Shown here one piece after another: positions 42,290 through 55,132 of a DNA stretch of 64,000 nucleotides. The translations under genes were made by a program, and so were the position numbers. How positions within the stretch are numbered: position 1 is the first letter of the stretch; the number at the start of each line of letters is the position of its first letter. Below the pieces are notes generated by a model. The model saw nothing but the letters and a program-made list of their open reading frames with translations, searched no databases and was not told the origin of the DNA. The stretch is from Haematobia irritans (lineage: Eukaryota > Arthropoda > Insecta > Diptera > Muscidae), in assembly GCF_050003625.1 (NCBI RefSeq), contig NC_134398.1:203898313-203962312 (forward strand), given 5' to 3'.

Positions 42290-43960
42290 TAGCCCCCATA
42301 TAAACGGACCCCCAAATTTGGCTTGCCGATCCTCTAAGAGAAGTAATTTTCATCCGATCCGGCTGAAATTTTGTACATGGTGTTAGTATATGGTCTCTAA
42401 CAACCATGCAAAAATTGGTCCACATCGGTCCATAATTATATATAGCCCCCATATAAACCGATCCCCAGATTTGGCTTGCGGAGCCTCTAAGAGAAGCAAC
42501 TTTCATCCGATCCGGTTGAAATTTGGTACATGGTGTTACTATATGGTCTCTAAAAACCATGCAAAAATTGGTCGAAATCGGCCCATAATTATATATAGCC
42601 CCCATATAAACCGATTCCTCGATTTGGCTTGCGAAGCCTCTAAGAGAACCAAATTTCATCCGATCCGGATGAAATTTGGTACATGGTGTTAGTATATGGT
42701 CTCTAAAAACCATGCAAAAATTGGTCAATATCGGGCCATAATTACATATAGCCCCCACATAAACCGATCCCCCGATTTGGCTTACGGAGCCTCTAAGAGA
42801 AGCTAATTTCATTCGCTTCGGCTGAAATTTGGTACATGTTGTCAGCATATGATCTCTAAAAACCATGCAAAAATTGGTCCACATCGGTCCATAATTATAT
42901 ATAGCCCCCACATAAACCGATCCCCCGATTTGGCTTGCGGAGCCTCTAAGAGAAGCTAATTTCATTCGATCCGGCTGAAATTTGGTACATGGTGTTAGTA
43001 TATGGTCTCTAATGACCATGCAAAAATTGGTCCACATAGGTCCATAATTATATATAGCCCCCATATAATCCGATCACCAGATTAGACCTCCGGAGCCTCT
43101 TGGAAGACCAAAATTCCTCTGATTCAGTTGAAATTTGGTACGTGGTGTTAATATATGGCCTCAAACACCAATACAAAAATTGGTCGAAATCGGTCCATAA
43201 TTATATATAGCCCCCATATAAACCGATCCCTCGATTTGGCTTGCGGAGCCTTTAAGAGAAGCTAATTTCATTCGATCCGGCTGAAATTTGGTACATGGTG
43301 TTAGTATGTGGTCTCTAATGACCATGCAAAAATTGGTCCACATAGGTCCATAAATATATATAGCCCCCATATAATCCGATCACCAGATTAGACCTCCGGA
43401 GCCTCTTGGAAGACAAAAATTCCTCTGATTCAGTTGAAATTTGGTACGTGGTGTTAATATATGGCCCAATACAAAAATTGGTCGAATTCGGTCCATAATT
43501 ATATATATAGCCCCCATATAAACCGATCCCCAGATTTGACCTCCGGAGCCCCTTGGAAGAGCAAAATTCATCCGATTCGGTTGAAATTTGGTACGTGATG
43601 TTAGTATATGGTATTCAACAACCATGCAGGAATTGGTTCATATCAGTCCATAATTATATATAGCCCCCATATAAACCGATCACCAGATTTGACCCCCGGT
43701 GCCTTTCGGAGAAGCAAAAATCATCCGATCTGGTTGAAATTTGGTACGTGGTGGTAGTATATGATATTTAACAACCATGCCAAAAGTGGTCCATATCAGT
43801 CCATAATCATATATACCCCGATCCCGAGATTTGGTTTTGATGCCACTTGGAGGAATTGAAATTTGGTACATTGTGCTCGTATATGGCCGTTAACAACCAT
43901 GCCTAACTAGGTCCATATCGGTCTAAAGTTATATATAGCCCCCAGTCACACAAAATATAA
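42290..43960 (+). repeat. 153-bp tandem repeat in D2
   Basis: TAGCCCCCATATAA or TAGCCCCCACATAA recurs at 42443, 42596, 42749, 42902, 43055, 43208 and 43361 (153 bp each), then 43508 (147) and 43661 (153). As 153 is divisible by three, the minus strand stays open for 268 codons over five units; this is a by-product of the repeat. Confidence 0.92.
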
Positions 43961-44252
43961 ATCCCCACATATAAGTGACCCCCATATTTCAATTCTGGCT
44001 CTCTACGTACCGTGCAAAAGTCCATATCGATTCGTAATTATTTGTAAACTTACCTATACATACATTTTATGTCTAATATATACCAGATATGGACTAACTA
44101 ACAATTTAGAAAACGATGTTAAGAAGTTTTAAAATACCACAACCCAATTAATTCGATTGTGGATGGCAGTCTTTCGTAGAAGTTTCTACGCAATCCATGG
44201 TGGAAGGTATACAAGATTCGGCCTGGCCGAACTTACGGCCGTATATACTTGT

Positions 44253-45525
44253 TTTTAATTATATTTTTATTTAATCTAATATCATTTCAATTTATTTTAT
44301 TTCAGTTTAATTTATAATTTATTTAATTAAATTTAATACATTTACATTAAAATTAAATTTAATTCAAATTATTTTATTTTATTTAAATTTAATAGGACTT
44401 AATAATAGGATTTAGTTTAATTTTATTTCATTTTAATTTAATTCATACCAATTATTTATTTTATATTTAATATTTTTATTTCGAATTCAAACAAATTTCA
44501 CTCAAACATAAAAAAAATTATTTTGCTTTATACACACATACACTCTCACACATCCCATTAACCATAAAACCAGCTCTCCAGTATCCAAAAGATTTCCTAA
44601 CTTCTTAACCAGATTTGAAGTTTTGGTCATGTGTGAAGTTTGTTTTGCTCTTTTGTTTATGTTAAAAAAATGAAAAATTCTTTCTATCTCTCCATCTTGA
44701 AGTCAACCTTTTCACCTTAACCGGTTTATCGCTGGAGTTTCGTTGTTTCCGTGGGGTATTTGAGTCTTGTTCTTCGTTTGGTGTAAGCCACAAAAGAGCA
44801 TTTGAGAATCAAACAGAACAGAATCAAGTTTTCAGTATCTTATGTAAGCGGCATTTAAAGATTTTTAGCACTATTTTTTTTGTGATGTCATTGAAATGGT
44901 AACAAAAAGAAAAAGTTGGTCTTCGATAAAAAAAAAAAAAAAAACGAACTACGTAAGACTAGAATACAATTTGACCGAAACACATAAATTTAGATAAATT
45001 TCGATGTAGAATTATAATAAAGATAAGCTTATCGAACCATTTATAGCACGTTTATATGATATATTTTTGGCGAAAAATTTTTAATAAACAAAAACCAATT
45101 CATAATATTCATTATAGAGCGGTGTTTATAAAATATTGACTATATTGGGTAAAACTATATTGTACATATAAATAAAATTGGACAAATTACCTATTAAATA
45201 TTAGCAAATATAAAAGCTGGGATAAAATAATGATCGGAGTGAAATCTCTAACAATAAAAACGAAAATTATTTCCATAATAATTTTAATCTACACTGAAAA
45301 AATAATGAACTAATATGAAAGACTAGGCCGCATACATGCAATTTACACAAATTTCTTTAAAATTGTGAAATTTTGAATGAAAGATAGTTTATCTTTCTTT
45401 TTAAACATTTTTATCATTAAGTGTAGGACACGAAACTTTGCAATTTGCCTCTTTACATTAAAGTCGTATGTCTTTAAAGTAAGAAAAATGTTCCGCAAAC
45501 TAAGCATATCCTAGAGAGAAAAGGA
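44253..45525. other. AT-rich sequence without recognised features
   Basis: 44253-44520 continues the TTTAATCTAATATCAT-type sequence found before D2 at 41288, so D2 interrupts it. Nothing further was identified. Confidence 0.5.
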
Positions 45526-45715
45526 GGTTAATTCGTGACCACTTTCAAAAAAATTAAAAATTCCATCCAAATCCTAAATCAAATCCACGGTTGCCACAGT
45601 TGGTAGAACTCTATCAAAAATTGTCCATTTTTTACTGTTTGGTAGATTGGTAGAATTCTTGATACTTTGGTAGATTTTACAAAATATTCCTCTCCAACTA
45701 AGAGGTACTTCACAA

Positions 45716-46487
45716 ATTTTTATAGAAATATTTTTATTTATTTTTTTTTGTTTTATTTTAGAAATAAAATTTTGACAACATTTCTTTTAGAAATAAAATT
45801 TTTACAACACATTCTATAGAAATAAAATTTTGACAAAATTTTCTATAAAAACACAATTTTCACAAATTTTTCTATAGAAATAAAATGTTGACAAAATTGT
45901 ATATAGAAATAAAATTTTCACAAAATGTTCTATAGAAATAAAAATTTTGACAAAATTGTATATAGAAATAAAATTTTGACAAAATTGTATATATGTTAAA
46001 AATAAAATTTTGACAAAATTTTCTATAGAAATAAAATTTTGAAAAAATTTTCTAAAGAAATATAATTTTGACAAAATTTTCTATAGAAATTAAATTTTCA
46101 CAAAATTTTTTATAGAAATAAAATTTTATATAGAAAAAAAAATAAAAAGATATAAAATTTTGATAAATTTTTCTATAGAAATAAAATTTTGACAAAATTG
46201 TATATAGAAATAAAATTTTGACAAAATTTTCTATAGAAATAAAATTTTCGCAAAATTTTCCATAGAAATAAAATGTTGACAAAATTTTCTATAAAAATAA
46301 AATTTGACAAAATTTTCTATAGAAATAAAATTTTGACAAAATTTTCTATAGAACTAAATTTGTGACAAAATTTTCTATAGAAATAAAATTTTGCCAAATT
46401 TTCTATAGAAAGAAAATTTTGACAACATTTTCTACAGAAATAAAATTTTAACAAAATTTTCTATAGAAATAAATTTTTTGCTGTTTT
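45716..46487 (+). repeat. satellite A array 5a inside X1
   Basis: 29-bp units in the CAAAATTTTCTATAG orientation. Some variant units read TGTATATAG. Confidence 0.9.
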
Positions 46488-46530
46488 TCATTTCAGCTTA
46501 AAACCATGCATTGACTAAACTACAAGTGTA
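46488..46530 (-). repeat. module G fragment
   Basis: TTCAGCTTAAAACCATGCAT, TGACTAAACTACAAGTGTA: the distal end of a G module, cut off by the 1005-bp duplication before the ribozyme. Confidence 0.75.
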
Positions 46531-46722
46531 GGTTAATTCGTGACCACTCTCAAAAAATCAAAAATTTCATCCAAATCCTAAATCAAATCCACGGTTGCCA
46601 CAGTTGGTAGAACTCTATCAAACATGGTCCATTTTTTTACTGTTTGGTAGATTGGTAGAATTCTTGATACTTTGGTAGATTTTACAAAATATTCCTCTCC
46701 AACTAAGAGGTACTTCACAAAT

Positions 46723-47343
46723 TTGTATAGAAATATTTTTATTTTTTTTGTTTCAGAAATAAAATTTTGACAAAATTTTCTGTAGAAATAAAATTTGGAC
46801 AAAATTTTCTGTAGAAATAAAATTTTCACAAAATTTTCTATAGAAATAAAATTTTCATAAAATTTTCTATAGAAATAAAATTTTGACAAAATTTTCTATA
46901 GAAATAAAATTTTGACAAAATTTTCTATAGAAATAAAATTTTGATAAAATTTTCTAAAAAATAAAATTTTCACAAAATTTTCTATAGAAATAAAATGTTG
47001 ATAAAATTTTCTATAAAAATAAAATTTTATATAGAAAAAATAAAAAGATATAAAATTTTCTATAAAATTTTCTATAAAAATAAAATTTTGACAAAATTTT
47101 CTATAGAAATTAAATTATCACAAAATTATCTGTAGAAATAAAATGTTGACAAAATTTTCTATAACAACAAAATTTTGACAAAATTTTCTATAGAAATAAA
47201 ATTTTAACAAAATTTTCTATAGAACTAAATTTGTGACAAAATTTTCTATAGAAATAAAATTTTGCCAAATTTTCTATAGACATACAATTTTGACAACATT
47301 TTCTACAGAAATAAAATGTTAACAAAATTTTCTATAGAAAAAA
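46723..47343 (+). repeat. satellite A array 5b inside X1
   Basis: Second satellite block of X1, leading directly into module G4. Confidence 0.9.
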
Positions 47344-47344
47344 A

Positions 47345-47785
47345 ATTTTTGTTGTTTTTCATTTAAGCTTAAAACCATGCATTGACTGAACTACAAGTGA
47401 AGCTTAACCAACGGGGGAAAAGAATGCTTCTCAAATTTATTTGGGCAAAGCCATATAGACTGCAGGACGGATGGATTGACAGCTGTTTCGGAATTACCAC
47501 ATTCCTCATCAGCATCCTCTACATGCAGCAAAACTATCAACCAATTATCAGAATAAATTTGGGTAATTCACTAAACCCAAAGTGAACTACACTTGAACCT
47601 CCAGAAAAAAAAGGTTTTTGATAGACGACTTTGCCTTTGCCAAAGTCAAACCATCGATTTGCGTGCAGTTGGCTGGGTTTGTTTTTCAGCATGCTTCCTC
47701 TATCTTCATTCGTTTTGTTTGTTATTGTTGGTTTATTCTTCAATCATTACTGTTGTTTTTGATTTCAGCTTAAAACCATGCATTG
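47345..47785 (-). mobile_element. module G, copy 4 (longest)
   Basis: On + the module is bracketed by two copies of AGCTTAAAACCATGCATTGA (47368 and 47768). Between them are the ribozyme, AACTATCAACCAATTATCAG, AATTCACTAAACCCAAAGTG and an unmatched 200-bp tail rich in TTGTT. The bracketing repeats suggest a tandem or pseudo-LTR arrangement. Short open frames here are not supported as genes. Confidence 0.7.
47460..47528 (-). ncRNA. type I hammerhead ribozyme, copy 4
   Basis: Minus strand: CTGCATG, GGATG, core CTGATGA, stem II GGAAT-GTGGTA-ATTCC, GAAA, stem III CA-GC-TG, cleavage triplet GTC, return strand AATCC (one mismatch in the inner stem) and CTGCAG. The length of 69 nt equals copies 1 and 3. 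Core complete; stem I weaker than in copy 3. Confidence 0.82.
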
Positions 47786-47790
47786 ACTAG

Positions 47791-48145
47791 AACTAAAGAG
47801 AGCCACCGTCGTGCAATGCTTAGCATGACCGCTTTGCCTACACAAGGTCGTGGGTTCGATTCCTGCTTCGACCGAACACCAAAAAGTTTTTCAGCGATGG
47901 ATTATCACACCTCAGTAATGCTGGTGACATTTCTGAGGGTTACAAAGCTTCTCTAAGTGGTTTCACTGCAATGTGGAACGCCGTTCGGACTCGGCTATAA
48001 AAAGGAGGTCCCTTGTCATTGAGCTTAACATGGAATCGGGCAGCACTCAGAGAGAAGTTCACCAATGTGGTATCACAATGGACTGAATAGTCTAAGGAGC
48101 ATGATACATCGGGCTGCCACCTAACCTAACCTAACCTAAACTAAA
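47791..48145 (+). mobile_element. tRNA-derived SINE, copy 4, with likely 7-bp target duplication
   Basis: Body 47798-48137. Head AGCCACCGTCGTGCAATGCT, box B region GGTCGTGGGTTCGATTCCTG, body as in copy 3, tail of CCTAA repeats. AACTAAA stands at 47791-47797 and again at 48139-48145, compatible with a target-site duplication. It is inserted in X1. Confidence 0.9.
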
Positions 48146-48420
48146 TTTTGACAACATTTTGTATAGAAATATTTTTTTTTTACAAAATTTTCTATAGAAA
48201 TAACATTTTGACAAATTTCCCCCAAAGAAATAAAATGTTGCCAAATTTTCTCTAGAGATAAAATTTTGACAAAATTTTCTATATGACTAAATTTGTGACA
48301 ATATTTTCTATAGAAATAAAATTTTGCCATATTTTCTGTAGAAATAAAATCTTGACAAAATTGTATATAGAAATATAATTTTGGCTAAATTTTCTATAGA
48401 AATAAAATTTATCAAAAGAG
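48140..48420 (+). repeat. satellite A array 5c inside X1
   Basis: Diverged 29-bp units after the SINE, followed by the X terminal region (TTTTTTGGTAAAATGTTCTC, TTTTGCTAGATT). Confidence 0.85.
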
Positions 48421-48506
48421 TATATTTTGTTTGTTAGTTTTTTGGTAAAATGTTCTCTAAATTTTGCTAGATTATGTTTGGCTCAAGTGGCAACCGTGAT
48501 CAAAAC

Positions 48507-49650
48507 CCCATAAATGGGATGTTGGATGTGTTGGCATAGAAAAATAGAGTGGATAAAAAATTCATAAAGTTATATATTTAGTGTTGCTAAGTTAACAAAA
48601 AATGTTATAAAAACTAATTTAGAAGAAAATTTTGAAGCAAAATATATTAACTTTTGTCTAAATTTCGCAGAAAAATAGAATAAAGATACAATTCATATTT
48701 AGGGCAGTATATGAAACGTTTGTATAACACTTTCTTTCAGAACCTTTGCGAGTACTTATCATCAACAAAAATTTATCTTAGAAATCATGAACTTGGTTAA
48801 AATCGTAAAAAATCATAAGCCGCCACGCTTATCACTAAAAGTCTCGTTTAAAAATTAGTTTGTTTGTAATTTTATGGTATTACACAACAAAATAATTTAG
48901 TTAAAATGTCTTGAAATGCAATTAGAACTAAATTAGTTTTTTTAATACCACCCACTTCTACAGAAACAACAACACCAAGACATTTAATAGTTCACCATAC
49001 TATCATGTCTTAGCTGACCCAAAATGCTCACTCACTTGTAATTCAAAGAAATCCCCCATTTCTTTAACCTGGTTCAACCATTCACCCTAAATGCCATAGC
49101 ACCTTAAGCTTTTCTAATCTTCCAAAAATTCAATTAGAATATGGAGACACAAATGACAGTAATTTAACCCTAATTTGCAGCTCGGCAAATAACCGTAAAA
49201 TCTGGCAATTTGATTATTTGAACCCTAACACCTAAAAAATCCTTTTGAAAATTGAAGTCAACGAATCTCACATCGCTACGTTCATACTCTCTAGAAATAA
49301 AATGACACCAAAAACCCACTCACTGCTCTGTATCATCAACTTCAGTTACACCTCAGAGAGAGTCAAGTCAAGACGTAGAAGAAAGGGATTATCCAATTAC
49401 AATGTAAGCAAAATTTCATGTCATAGTCATTTTTCATCCACCTTTCGAAGGCGCTTAAGGACACCCAACTCGCAGTATGTCAGCTTTGTAAAGTCTATAA
49501 AGCATTATCCCATTAAGGGATGACTATGGGGATTTTTTTGAAACATTTACTCCCACATGCAAACAAACTTAAGTCTACAGATACATTTACAATGGATTTT
49601 TATTTCGATAAATTTTTGAAGAATTTACATTAAGATGGATATTAAAAAAA
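48507..49650. other. sequence without recognised features
   Basis: Single-copy in the window and less AT-biased around 48950-49500. A 92-codon frame at 49245-49523 (+) has no recognisable motif. Confidence 0.5.
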
Positions 49651-51460
49651 AATTAGTTCTATAGAAAGTTTTGTCAAAATTTTATTTTTATAGAAAATTT
49701 TGTCAAAATTTTATTTCTATAGAAAATTTCGTCAAAATTTTATTTCTATAGGAAATTTTATCAAAATTTTATTTCTATAGAAAATTTTGACAAAATATTA
49801 TTTCTATAGAACATTTTGTCAAAATTTTATTTCTATAGACAATTTTGTCAAAATTTTATTTCTATAGAAAATTTTGTAAAAAAAATTATTTTGATAGAAA
49901 ATTGACTCAAAATTTTATTACTATAGAAAAGTTTGTCAAAATTTTATTTCTATAGAAAATGTTGTCAAAATTTTATTTTAATAGAAAATTGTCTCAAAAT
50001 TTTATTACTAAAGAAAATTTTGTCAAAATTTTATTTTAATAGAAAATTGTCTCAAAATTTTATTTTAATAGAAAATTGTCTCAAAATTTTATTTCTATAG
50101 AAAATTTTCTCAAAATTTTATTTCTATAGAAAATTTTCTCAAAATTTTATTTCTATAGAAAATTTTCTCAAAATTTTATTTCTATAGAAAATTTTGTCAA
50201 AATTTTATTTCTATAGAAAATTTTGTCAAAATTTTAGTTCTATAGAAAATTTTGTAAAAATTTTATTTTAATAAAAAATTGGCTCAAAATTTTATTACTA
50301 TAGAAAAGTTTGTCAAAATTTTATTTCTATAGAAAATTTTGTCAAAATTTTATTTCTATAGAAAATTTTGTCAAAATTTTATTTCTATAGAAAATTTTTT
50401 CAAAATTTTATTTCTATAGAAAATGTTGTCAAAATTTTATTTCTATCGAAAATTTTGTCAAAATTTTGATTTCTATAAAAAGTTTTGTTAAAATTTTATT
50501 TCTGTAGAAAATTTTGTCAAAATTTTATTTCAATAGAAAATTGTCTCAAAATTTTATTTCTATAGAAAATTTTGCCAAATTTTATTTCTAGAGGAAATTT
50601 CGTCAAAATTTTATTTCTATAGAAAATTTTGTCAAAATTTTATTTCTGCAGAAAATTTTGTCAAAATTTTATTTCTATAGAAAATTTTGTCAAAATTTTA
50701 TTTCTATAGAAAATTTTGTCAAAATTTTATTTCTATAGAAAATTTTGTCAAAATTTTATATCTATAGAGGATTTTATCAAAACTTATTTCCATAGAAAAT
50801 TTTGTCGAAATTTTATTTTTATGGAAAATTTTGTCAAAAATTTTTTTCTATAGAAAATTTTGTCAAAATTTTATTTCTATCGACAATTTTGTTAAAATTT
50901 TATTTCTGTAGAAAATTTTTCAAAATTTTATTTCTATCGAAAATTTTGTTAAAATTTTATTTCTATAGAATATTTTATCAAATTTTATTTCTATAGAAAA
51001 TTTTGTTAAATTTTTTTTCTATAGAAAGTTTTGTTAAAATTTTATTTCTATAGAAAATTTTGTCAAAATTTTATTTTTATAGAAAATTGTCTCAAAATTT
51101 TATTTCTATAGAAAATTTTGTCAAATTGTATTTCTATAGAAAATGTTGTCAAAATTTTATTTCTGTAGAGAATTTTATTAAAACTTATTTCCATAGAAAA
51201 TTTTGTGGAAATTTTATTTTTATGGAAAATTTTGTCAAAAATTTATTTCCATAGAAAATTTTGTCAAAATTTTATTCCAATAGAAAATTGTCTCAAAATT
51301 TTATTTCTATAGAAAATTTTGTCAAAATTTAATTTCTATAGAAAATGTTGTGAAAATTGTATTTCTATGGAAAAATTTTTCATTTTTTTTCTATGGAAAT
51401 TTTTTGTTTCTAATTTTTATAGAAAATATTGGCGAAATTAAATTTCTACAGTACCAAGTT
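49651..51460 (-). repeat. satellite A array 6
   Basis: 29-bp units in the TTTTATTTCTATAGAAAATT orientation, many nearly identical, with a TTGTCTCAAAATTTT variant subfamily. No X ends or G module at the borders. Confidence 0.93.
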
Positions 51461-51550
51461 TGTGCAAAACCGAAACCGATTAATCAGATTCCATTATAAT
51501 AACCGAGACCGGATAGCGAAAAAATAGGCATTTTCGGTTAAAACTCATTA

Positions 51551-52803
51551 TTATACCCTAAACCACATAGTGGTCAGGGTATAATAACTTTGATCTGCCA
51601 AAAAATGTGCCTACCAGAAATATTGATTTTAGACCCCATAAAATATGTACCGATCGACTCAGAATCACATCCTGAGTCGATCTAGCCCTTGGAGTCCGTC
51701 CGTCTGTCCATGTATTAGTTGTTCGCAGGATTCCGGTCCCAACTATTAACCGATTGATTGATGAAATTTGGTATATTGCAGTTTTTGGCACTAGGAGGAA
51801 CGCTATTGAATTTGTAAAAAATCGGATTAAATTCAGATATAGCTCCCATATATATGTATCGCCCGATTTCGATAAATGGGGTCAGATTGATCTTATTTAC
51901 TAACCGAGTAATCTAATTGGCCACCCTTTAAATGTCATCGAAATCGGTTCAGATTTAGATATAGATCCCATATATATGTATTGCCCGATTTTCACAAATT
52001 TGGTCATAAGTCCCCTATTTATCAACCGATCTTACTCAAAGTTGACACAATATAATTTTCTACAGTACTTAGTATACGTGCAAAAAACCATGGATATCGG
52101 TTCAGATTTAGATATAGCTCCAATATATATGTATCGGCCGATTTTCTCAAATTTGGCCAAATCAAATTTTCTATGGTATTTACTATATGTGCACAAATTC
52201 ATCGAAATCAGTTCAGATTTAGCTATAGTTCCCATATATATGTATCGCCCGATTTTGCAAATTTACAATAAAATCCTTATTTATTAACCGATCTTACTCA
52301 AATTTAGCGCAAGGTAACCTCCTGTAATACCAACCAAACCTGCAAAGTATCATCGAAATTGGTTCAGATTTAGATGTAGCTCCCATATATATACATCGCT
52401 CGATTTTCCCAAATTTGGCCATAATACTCTTATCTTATGCTACTCAAGTGTCAAATTTTTATGTATTATCCGATTGACCGATTTTCACGAATTTGGATTA
52501 CCCACATTAATTGAGCAATTTCCTCTTTTTTAATAATGAACTCAATATTAGTTGTATACTAACTCTGTAGGTTGAAAATGAACTATAGCTACAACAATAT
52601 ATATAGTATCAGACATATATGTTCAGATTGTGATAAAACTCCCATAAACATGTACCCTTTAATTTTCTTAAATATTGAAATACACTTTATCTCCTAACCC
52701 TATTTCAATGATACCCAACAAAACCTTATGTTTTCTAATTCAGTGGGGGTGATTTAGGATATGATATAGTCGGCCCCGCCCGACTTTTTACTTTACTCAT
52801 TTG
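51551..52803 (+). mobile_element. DINE-1-like element D5 (subfamily 1)
   Basis: Starts TTATACCCTAAACCACATAG with the return TGGTCAGGGTATAATAACTT. GAGTCGATCTAGCCCTTGGA and GTCCGTCCGTCTGTCC follow. Inside are diverged GTTCAGATTTAGATATAGCT units with CCATATATATGTATCGCCCG. It ends GATATAGTCGGCCCCGCCCG, ACTTTTTAC. Uninterrupted. Confidence 0.78.
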
Positions 52804-55132
52804 CTTTATTTTAAAATGTTCATTGTATTACAAGGAGTTGTTTCTATTTTACAATAAAATAAGTCTTTCAAACCCATTTTCAGTAATTTAATTTTTTGTT
52901 TTGGTTTTAAAATGTTTAACTGGGTTTGGGCAAATTGAAAACAAAATAGAAAATTTCGAATTTCGAATAACCGAACTCCGTTTTTTTTTTCAATAATTTT
53001 GGAAAATAGGAAATATTAAAAAAATAAGACCCATACTTTTAACGCAAGCCCTATCTCTTCTGCTCCTTCTAATTTAAAATAAATCCAGTTTATTTTATTT
53101 GTTCATCAAATAAAATTTTCATAGTATTTCATAGAATTTGATGCAAGTTTTCTAAATTTAATAGAGCTGAATTTTATTTTTTTTTTCAATTTATAAAGCT
53201 AGGAGTTATTGATTTTTTTTTTATTTTATTAATTAATTTATTTATATCTTTTATATTTATATCTATTTTTATTAATTTATTTATTTTTATTTAATAGAAC
53301 TGAAATTTATTCCAAACCCCTATATTTTGATGTTGCAAAGAAAATCTCCATTGGCATCCCTAATAATCCAAGAGGCTGACAAAATTTCAGCAGTTGATTT
53401 AGACAAAAGAATGAGCTGTAGAGCTATGTATGTCTCAACTTTAATATACACCAAAGTTTATAAATCCCTTTTGACTTTGTGTTTAAGTAAAAGCAGCATG
53501 GATTACGAAAAGTAAATTCCCTAAACTCCAATCTATTCATCACCCTTCCTAGGGTGGGCAACAAAAATCAGCAACCCACCGCAATTACATATCACATACA
53601 CACAATGCCACAAAACACAACGTTTACATACAAATCGACCAACAATTTGTAGTGTTAATGCTACCATAAACTCCAAACGTGCTTTGTACTCACCTTTTAT
53701 GGATTAAATTCTGCAACTCAAACAGTGCAAAGACGACAAAGATGAAGAAGAAGAGTACAGTAATTGACTAAAAATAATTGAAGTTTACTTTGTTGTAATT
53801 TACACTCGTGCTCTCTGACTCTTTGTGTTAGCCCCAATAACACACGCACACACACACAAACTCAAATATTCATGCAATGCAAATGAATTACAATAACAAT
53901 ATGAGAATCTAACACTTTTTCATTTCACTGTCAAAAAGTACTTGCTAGAGACAACGTTGTTGTTATTGTTGTGGTTGGTGATGCTTTACTCAGTGAAGGT
54001 GTATATGTTTGAAATGGAGATATTTTGGTTTTTAGTGCTGTTGAAAAAGAACTGCTCTAATATTGATGGGTGGTGGGGGTAAAGGTTAAATGTTGACTAT
54101 TAGCAGAAGAATGATGACTGCCTATTGGGTTGAGTTGATTGAAGAAATAGTTAATCCAAATAAATCCGTTACTATGGGAAACCACTTTTGTTTAGAAAAG
54201 AATTTCTAAATTGCTAAACACTTGGGGAATGTATGACAATTTTTGTAATGAAATTTGACACCTATTTATATGTTATCGCGTGTTTTTAGTGCATTTTTTT
54301 ATATCAAATTCTTTAACTTTTCTGATTTTATTTTATATCACCAATTATTTTTTTTTCAACACCGAAATTTAAAATTAATATTTAATGTTTTTTGTTATTT
54401 GTTATTTTACTGCTCTTTTCGTTTCTTCTGTGGATGTGTTTTTTTTTTGATAAAATAGTAAAATGTATAGCAATTACACTCTTCACACTCAAAAACTCAG
54501 AATACCGTTACATACAACACTTCAACACCAATTAGATTGGATGTATATGGATAACTTCATAAACTGCAATTTTCTTTAACACTTTGTTGTTGTTGTTGTG
54601 TTATTAATATTTTGCATTATTTTGCAACAGTGTCGAGTATAAATTACCACGAGTATATATTATCGAACGAGAATTTGTTTTAAGCGTGAAACAACAATCA
54701 CGTACGTCGTTACGTCTAACACGTCTGAAATACCGTAACAGAATGAAGTTATTAATGCATGCAAAAAAGACATAGAGCAAGACAAGCAGCAGCAGCAGCA
54801 GTAACAAACACATTACTCATTTGGACCTAGTATAACTGAAACCCCACCAACGCATCCACATGCTTCAAAGAAGCAAAGAGAGACAAACTCTTGGGGAGAA
54901 TTTGAATTTAATGAACAAGAGAATGCTTTGGAGCTATTGAGTGTTTTGTTATTGTGACTGTAACTGACTCACTGAGAATGAGTTGATTTTATATTGGCGC
55001 GCATTTCCAAAAGAGAATAAACTAAAACAAAGAGTCTCAAAATCGCTCAATTACGATATATACAAATGCCACAGATTAGTGTCGAACATGTTGTGTTTAT
55101 GTTTGATCACATGGAATTAATATTAGGCGTGT
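52804..55132. other. gene-free, single-copy-looking region
   Basis: Holds short simple repeats (ACACAC near 53845; TTGTTG near 54588; five GCA triplets near 54788) and no supported gene. Probably host intergenic or intronic sequence. Confidence 0.5.

Larger units (their letters stand above)
41569..44252 (+). mobile_element. DINE-1-like element D2 (subfamily 2), with hAT-like MITE W inside
   Basis: Begins TTATACCCTCCACCATAGGA with the return strand GGGGGTATATTAAC, then GAGTCGATCTCAGCATGTCC and GTCCGTCCGTCTGTTG. It ends GATTCGGCCTGGCCGAACTT, ACGGCCGTATATACTTG, with a CGGCC hairpin near the 3' end. The centre is a nine-unit 153-bp tandem repeat. It has the same ends as D3. MITE W interrupts it at 41747-42185. 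No proteins. Confidence 0.78.
45526..47343 (+). repeat. 1005-bp tandem duplication spanning the left end of X1
   Basis: GGTTAATTCGTGACCACT recurs at 45526 and 46531, and the X terminus CACGGTTGCCACAGTTGGTA at 45586 and 46590. Each unit holds flanking host sequence, the X end and a satellite A block. The junction at 46530 cuts a G module after CATTGACTAAACTACAAGTG. Confidence 0.85.
45578..48506 (-). mobile_element. element X1: hAT-like ends, satellite A cargo, 8-bp target duplication (7/8)
   Basis: Body 45586-48498. It starts CACGGTTGCCACAGTTGGTA and ends CAAGTGGCAACCGTG. ATCAAATC (45578-45585) and ATCAAAAC (48499-48506) are the target copies. It is inverted relative to X2. It contains satellite A (45716-46487, 46723-47343, 48140-48420), module G4 with a hammerhead, SINE copy 4 and the 1005-bp duplication. 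No transposase. Confidence 0.82.

Noticed and set aside
42258..43064. 268-codon minus-strand frame with 51-residue repeats (MGAIYNYGPMWTNFCMV...)
   Set aside because: It follows from a 153-bp DNA repeat (51 codons) in a DINE-like element. Neighbouring units and other copies contain stops and length changes.
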